From the NCBI GenBank assembly GCA_958496175.1, contig OY292278.1, positions 13,082,001 to 13,146,000 on the forward strand: DNA of 64,000 nucleotides, given 5' to 3'. Of the stretch, positions 58,208-64,000 are shown piece by piece (within the stretch, counting starts at the first letter, position 1; each line of letters opens with the position of its first letter). Source of the DNA: Sisyra terminalis. Lineage: Eukaryota > Arthropoda > Insecta > Neuroptera > Sisyridae. The notes under the pieces were generated by a model. It was not told the origin of the DNA and did no database searches. It worked only from the letters and a program-made list of their open reading frames with translations. The position numbers and the translations under genes were made by a program.

Positions 58208-58241
58208 TCAGTTGCTCTGCAGTTCACCTGGTCGAAAGTTG
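58208..58241 (+). promoter_or_regulatory. arthropod core promoter: initiator plus DPE
   Basis: TCAGTT at 58208-58213 is the arthropod initiator consensus, with A+1 at 58210. AGTTG at 58237-58241 occupies +28 to +32 and fits the downstream promoter element consensus RGWYV at exactly the required spacing. The site lies in a sharply less AT-rich island (about 58120-58260) including gggcgtcgtatatttattg and tcgcgacgtcgtacc. No TATA box is seen at -30, as usual for Inr/DPE promoters. Transcription would run to the right. Confidence 0.6.
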
Positions 58242-58651
58242 CGACTAAGGGGTTTCCCCCGAAATCATTAGCATCACAATTTCCATCCCCAATTATCGCT
58301 TAATCATGTAAATTTTCTTGTGTCACAAAAGTGATCGCAAATCAAGTGAAAAATTTTCCAATCACTTTTCCGTCCAGTAAATCGATCAGTGTTACTGGGA
58401 AATTCGGTTCAATCAACCTGTCTTTTCGGGTTTTCGTGTGTGAAAACGTGAAAAGTTTAACGACTTGTGAATTTGGTGTGATTCAATTACAGTGATTTGC
58501 AAAATTTATTTTTTTCCAAAAAAATAAAATAGAAGGTAAATGCAAACTTAGTGAATTGTGCAATCATAATTAATTGGATAAATCAGTGGTTCATTCCAAC
58601 AAAATTTCACAAAACTTATTTTTCCTTTTCTTCTGAAAAGAAATTCCTAAT
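58210..58651 (+). other. probable untranslated first exon
   Basis: Downstream of the initiator the sequence stays mixed in composition to about 58500 and has stops in all frames, with no convincing start codon context, as expected for a 5' untranslated exon. Two donors are possible: AGAAG|gtaaat at 58536 and the stronger CCTAAT|gtaagt at 58652. I cannot tell which is used or what gene follows; no coding exon is recognised between here and the window end. The phrase tttcgggttttcgtgtgtga and repeated gtgaa motifs are typical of insect leaders but not diagnostic. Confidence 0.4.
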
Positions 58652-61600
58652 GTAAGTTATTTGGTATAATTGTCACGAAAAAATCCCAAGGACTTCAATA
58701 ATAATAGTTTACGTCAACAACAATAGACACAAAACATTTTTCATCTTAACAATAGGATTCATTATTTCATTTGATATCTCAAGACCTTGTGTTTCAGTAA
58801 AACTGGCTTGGATAAATATTTATTCAATGAAACGCAAATTAAGTTTTTCTTCGCCGTTAGTTCACCAAACGACAATACAATATGACAGAGAAGAAATTTT
58901 ATCATTAATTACTAAACTTACCACTTATTCCTGAATCTAGTGCAAGCCTAATGAATTACTTATTTAAGACATATGAAAATAAACAACTTGTCCCCTAATA
59001 TTTACTATACATTTCAACGTTTCAATTATTCCAATCAATTAAGCACAAAATTCGTAAACCTAAAGTTTAAAATCATTTTCACTTGCGATATTAATTCCAC
59101 TTAAATTAGCTTTAAGCAATCGCTTTTCAATAATTTCCTATTTAAATTAGAATAATTATTATCGAATACAACTAAATAAGCGGTTTCAAAAAAGTTTATA
59201 TCAAAAATTTTCCCAAAAACATTATTAGTGTGTTATTCGTGTAGTAACAAACATGTATGGTTTTGGACTAAATATTTAATTTATAACGGAAACATTTTGG
59301 TAAATTGTCTTTTTTTTACTGAAAGAAAATAAGTGTATAGTTTAAGTTATAAACTTAAAGACTTAAGTCAAATATTCAACTAACGATCACTGAAAAATTT
59401 CTATTAGAATTGTAAAGATTGATTTTGTAACTTCATCGTTGGCCACTTCTGGGAAAAAAATTTCTTCTGTAGAATTAAAGAAGTTTAAGAACTTTAAGAG
59501 TTGTTTTTATTAAAATTAATCGTTGCTAATTTCAAAAAAAAGTTTTCGTAAGTCAAAGAAAACTTTCCTGATGTTCTTTAAGTTTCATTATTTAAGACGG
59601 ATTTTCTTTTTTCCTGTAACGATGTAATCAATAAACAACATATTAATGATGACTGCATTAATTTTCCTGTTGAAAAATCGCTGCATCAAATGTATTGTTA
59701 CCAAATTTTATACTCAAACAATTTTAACAAGCCATAAATTTAAATTAAATCAAATGAGCGTGTCAATGAGTTGGTACTCATAAACTGTGCAAAATTTACA
59801 ATTTTATTTTCAAACATTATTAGTGTTTTTACATTTTTATTTCTTACAATTTTATGATGCCAATGGCAATAAATGTAACAGGATCTAAATCATTATTTAT
59901 TCTTAAATAAAGAGATCGTCGCGATTTCGGTGTAATTCTGTTGAATTTACGATGATTTACAAACGTTTTAATAGTGAATTATGAGAATATTAAAGTAATT
60001 ATTTGCGAGCATGTCTGGCGTATTAAAAGTGTTGTTTTTTTGCTGAAAAATATTAGTTTAAAATAAAATTGAGCTGCGGAAAATTTATACGTGCGATGTT
60101 TTAAACCGCCCAATTGATTTGGGGGGTGGTTGGCTACCGAAATTTTTCGGAAAAGTATTAGTCATCATTGCTGTTATCGATTGGCAATAATACGGAAAAT
60201 TGACAATTTTTTGTTATACAGAAATTGTTAAATACTTCGCTTTTGAAAGAAGAAATTGATTAAATGTAACAAAAAGAAATTATGAATGGTTTACGATGAA
60301 AAAAATCTATCAATAGATTGACCTTGTAACTTAAAATCCAAGTTTAAATATTTCATCAATTTTATTAAAGGACTAACCGTATATAACATATCCCTTATTA
60401 ATTTTTAGGATCAGAAAAAGAAAATGAATTATTTTTGTAACATGAAATATGTGATGAAAATTATAAATTAATTTATTAAATGCTATTTTATCATTATGCT
60501 ATATCAACACTTCCTTTATCTGCAGCCAATGTTACTTTGAAGTGGAAAATTTTAAGGTTTTCTTTGTAGGACAAGAAAAAAAAATCACCTGTTTCCAACA
60601 TTTGGAAAAATTACATTAGAAGCCTTATACATGCGAAAGTTTATTTTAATCAATTTAAGACACAGTTTCATCAATTTATTAGTACAAAAAAAGGGATCAA
60701 AGGTTATTCGGTTCTAAATATTTTAAAATTATTTTATTTTTAAGGCAGCGAGAAAAGTTTTGTCGTTGAATTTTCATTCAATTTTCACTGATATCAGAAG
60801 ATTGAAAGATTTGCAAGACTCAGTTTTCGTTCGTCTCATGGGAATATCATAAGCTTACCTTCCTGTTTTTAATGGATTAATATTTTAACAATTTTTTCAA
60901 TGTATTTTTTATTTTTCATTATTTTCTACAGTAATAGTATGGTAAAACATAACGTTAATTGGATTGGGATGAATTTTTTTATACTGTATTTTCTATAAAA
61001 TTTATGCCCAACTTTTTTAATGGAGATACCAAAAATAAAGTTGTTTGGCAAATTCAAAGATATTTTTTATATGTCCATATATCTGGAAAAATTCTAAAAT
61101 CTCTTATTTAAAACACTTCGCCTATATCTATATATGGACTTAGATGTACACAAATTGAGTCCAAAGTAAGACTTGATTATCTTGGCCAACTTCAGTAGAA
61201 TTCATTTTTTTTCCATATTAATTTTCGAAAGATGCTAGAAAAAGTAATACCCGGAAATACTCGGGTCCATGGCCAATGTTTTACGTCATTATCAGGTAAA
61301 ATGTCATTACATTTTAGTTTCGTGTATCTTTTTAATTTAAAATTTTTATTGTAGTTTGGTTGGAATGTTTCGTAAATCGATGACGATTTGATTTGCAAAT
61401 TTTAGCCACTGGCAGATATTTTGAACACAAAAAATCCTAAAATTATTGATTTTGAATTCAATTGTACTTTTATTTTGATGATCCAAAAAAAGACCTTATT
61501 TTACAGTTTCAGAAGGTGGATGAATAATTTATGACTTTCAGCAAAAAAAATTAAATCGACTTCGACTATGTAAATTTTTAATATATTCCGACAGATGGCT

Positions 61601-63289
61601 TTTGTATAATCTTTTGCTAAAAATCAAAAATTTATATTTAAGTCTTTGACTTGAAAAAAAAATACTTCAGAAAAAGGAATGAATTTGGTTTCTAAATTAA
61701 ATAAATTATTTAAACAACCTTCATAATTTAAGAAGTATATCATTATAGTAATTTTAAAAAAAATAAACATTTTTTTCGGTTACTTTATGCTTTAAAACAT
61801 TGTTATGGTATGATAAAGAAAGTAAAGGTAATCAATCAATCACTTACTCTCTTACTTACTTATTTATCTTACTCAAATTTCCTTTGCGTATAATATAAAA
61901 TTGATATTTCATTATTTAAAAAAAATTGTGAGTTTTTTCCATATATTGAAACAGTACTGGGATATTTCAGTCGATGCTTTTCGGTACTGTTTTATTTAGG
62001 GGAAAATTTTTGTTTGTTCTCATTGAGAAAATTGATATTAAAACAGTGATAGATGTTTCTATTTTTTGTTTACCATTTTTCAATTAAAAAAATGTCTAAA
62101 ACATTAGAATTTTTTAATTCGAAATCAACGTTTATTAATGTTTGTTAATAAAAAAAAATTTCGACGATTTCCAATAACAAATTTTGTCATAAGAACATAA
62201 GAAAAATATTTTTTTGGAATTACATTGTCAGATAGTAATCAGGAGTTTAAACTTTAGAAATTTTATTTAATAAATTAATGGCAGAAGTAATAATCGTTAA
62301 AGTTTTCGTTTTGTTTAAAAAACTTGGTTAACTAAATATTTATTTTTCTAAGGGTTTGGTTTACCAATTAATCATATATAAATTTTCAATATAAACACTT
62401 ATAAATGTGTTTATAATCGATTTTCGGAAATATTTAATTTAAAACTAGATATGGTTTAAGTACTAGATGAACTTTTCATCCTCATTTAAACGTTTTATCT
62501 TTGATTCTTTACAATTCAGTGGTTTTATTTTCAAAAATGAATGCAAAAATAATATAATTAAAATTGAATGCAGGGCATTCGACTTGAAAATGAAGTGCAA
62601 CTCTGGACTACAAAATATTTTCCCTCAATTTATAATTACTCGGATGTTTTATACCAACAAAAATAAAATACATATCCAGTGTTTTATTTTACCATTCTGA
62701 ATTTAAAGTGAAAAATTAGAAATATTTTTTTCCAAATATTTGTGAAATCAATTCAAAGCATTTGGTTAAAAAAGCAAAAGTTTTTATCATTTGTGTTTGT
62801 TCTAACACTCAAAGTTAAACGATTTGATATGATACAAAATCCCATGTCAATCAATTTGACAGCTTACGATTACAGCCTTTAAAAAACCAATAAATAAAAA
62901 ATCGCAATGTAAATATTTAAACTCCTTTTGCGTTGCACAATAAAAACATTGCATTTAAATTTTGATGTTGACAGGAACATTTCGATCAAAGAACCAATAA
63001 CTGAATATATAATACTGACAACTTCAATTGGCTTTATTCAGGATAAAGTTAAAAGGATTTTTGCAACAGGACAAATTTTTAACATCGAAATACATTGTTT
63101 AAAACCGAAAGATATTTCAAAGAAATTGAAAAAAGCTTAATTTTTTAATCAAATCAATATACCAACCTGAATAATAATTCCAAATGAAAATATTTTCCAT
63201 ACCGATAATCTCCGCAATTGCTTAAAACTTTTACTTGTTCATTAAACCTTCAAATTTGCTTCTTACTTGATAAAATGAATAGGTCGAAA
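58652..63289. other. AT-rich, probable first intron
   Basis: No exon, RNA gene or mobile element was recognised. The frame at 62928-63140 follows an acceptor-like tgatgttgacag (to 62973) and has soluble-protein composition (IQDKVKRIFATGQIFNIEIH), but no known motif and no partner exon. It is left as unassigned. Confidence 0.4.
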
Positions 63290-63560
63290 CAAGGGCGAAT
63301 TCAGGATTTTTTTCTGGGGGGCGTAAAATATCATCGTTCATTTGCAAGTGCGTGAAAGAGATCACGAAAAAAAATCGCAATTCCAGCTAGAAATAGACTA
63401 GAAATAGTTTCACTAATGTTCTTTCTGTTATTTTATTCATATTTTTTCACAACTTTAATAATTTTATTTGCTTCTAAGTATGTATTGTTATGAAATCTCC
63501 GTAGTACATAAAAATACCCTGGGGGGCACGTGTCCCCGTCCCCCCCTAAATCCGCCCTTG
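63290..63560 (-). mobile_element. hAT-like miniature inverted-repeat element, copy 2
   Basis: The ends are CAAGGGCG-AATTCAGG on the left and CCTAAATCCGCCCTTG on the right, an inverted repeat of about 16 bases. It is flanked by GGTCGAAA (63282-63289) and GGTCAAAA (63561-63568), an eight-base target duplication with one mismatch. Eight-base duplications and CA-G-GGCG-type ends point to the hAT superfamily. It has no coding capacity and is a reverse-oriented relative of 13717-13997. Runs of G/C next to the ends (ctggggggcg, ccccgtcccccc) are distinctive of this family. Intact ends suggest a more recent insertion than copy 1. Confidence 0.75.
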
Positions 63561-64000
63561 GGTCAAAAAACATAAATTCTAAACTGCCAATATCACTTCG
63601 ACATTTTTAAGAGATACCTGTTCTACTGGTTACATAAATAAACGCCAAATTCTCCAGACCACAGAAGTCAGGTTTCTATCCAGATTCTAGATATAAGGTT
63701 CATTTCGAGAAGTCAAAATAGAATTGGCATAGCCAATTAAAAAAATATGAAGTAACTGAAGTAATTTTATCATAATTGAATGAAAGGCCAGTTTCTCTTA
63801 TCATAAACATGTAATTATAAATATAAAATATCAATTTCACACTCATATTTCATCCAAACTTTTATTCCTCTTTATTCAAATAACACAAATATTTGTTCAC
63901 CTCTTCCGTTATTAAATTCACATAAAACAAATCATTGAATTTAATTACTAAATCCAATCAATAATTAAAACTCAACAACCATTTAATATATTGAATTACA
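63561..64000. other. AT-rich non-coding, no feature recognised
   Basis: Target duplication then plain AT-rich sequence to the window end. Confidence 0.5.

Noticed and set aside
1..64000. Novel defence, phage or CRISPR-like system
   Set aside because: The window is eukaryotic, mostly intronic or intergenic; no array of spaced direct repeats and no operon structure.

Overview
This is a very AT-rich, gene-poor stretch of eukaryotic nuclear DNA, almost certainly from an insect or another arthropod. The evidence is spliceosomal signals, an arthropod-type core promoter (TCAGTT initiator with a DPE-type motif at exactly +28), and a typical arthropod mix of decayed mobile elements: mariner-type and pogo-like DNA elements, PIF/Harbinger, hAT miniatures and LINEs. 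The species cannot be named from the sequence. I saw no bacterial operons, CRISPR array, rRNA or convincing tRNA, and no complete protein-coding gene. Most open frames of 60-90 codons fit chance at this base composition.

Region by region. 1-4.7 kb is AT-rich with an ATCGAT-rich repeat and a 36-nt candidate microexon (2740-2775). 4718-6190 is an internally deleted PIF/Harbinger element with TAA target duplications. 7449-8172 is a 5'-truncated LINE with a 3' hairpin and a TTTA-type tail. 10216-10842 holds a 171-bp-armed fold-back repeat joined to the 3' end of a mariner element. 13.7-15.4 kb contains a hAT-like miniature element next to tandem copies of an unrecognised, broken gene family. 15.9-17.2 kb is less AT-rich and ends in the best candidate coding exon (17094-17173, strong donor). 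17608-18827 is a pogo-like element with a fold-back repeat inside it. 21664-23187 is a DNA transposon with GGGGCATTCCATG ends and repeated GTCCCACCAGTCAC motifs.

From 23 to 36 kb the sequence looks intronic. It includes a MADF-like fragment, AT microsatellites and, at 33994/33995, a textbook acceptor fused to a donor (candidate recursive splice site or recursive exon). 36-47 kb is a graveyard of LINE and mariner-type fragments. 48279-48311 is a candidate terminal exon ending in a PDZ-ligand-like tail. 51158-51778 is a 621-bp near-perfect inverted repeat. 58208-58651 carries a strong core promoter and a probable untranslated first exon. 63290-63560 is a second hAT-like miniature element with an 8-bp target duplication.

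The isolated exon signals (2740, 17094, 33995, 48279, 58210) are all on the plus strand. The window may therefore lie inside one or more genes with very long introns, but I cannot show that the exons belong together. The most unusual thread is a small motif (CTGANGA-type box, short helix, then GAAACG) shared by three different fold-back repeats and one solo locus. It resembles a hammerhead ribozyme core with one extra nucleotide.
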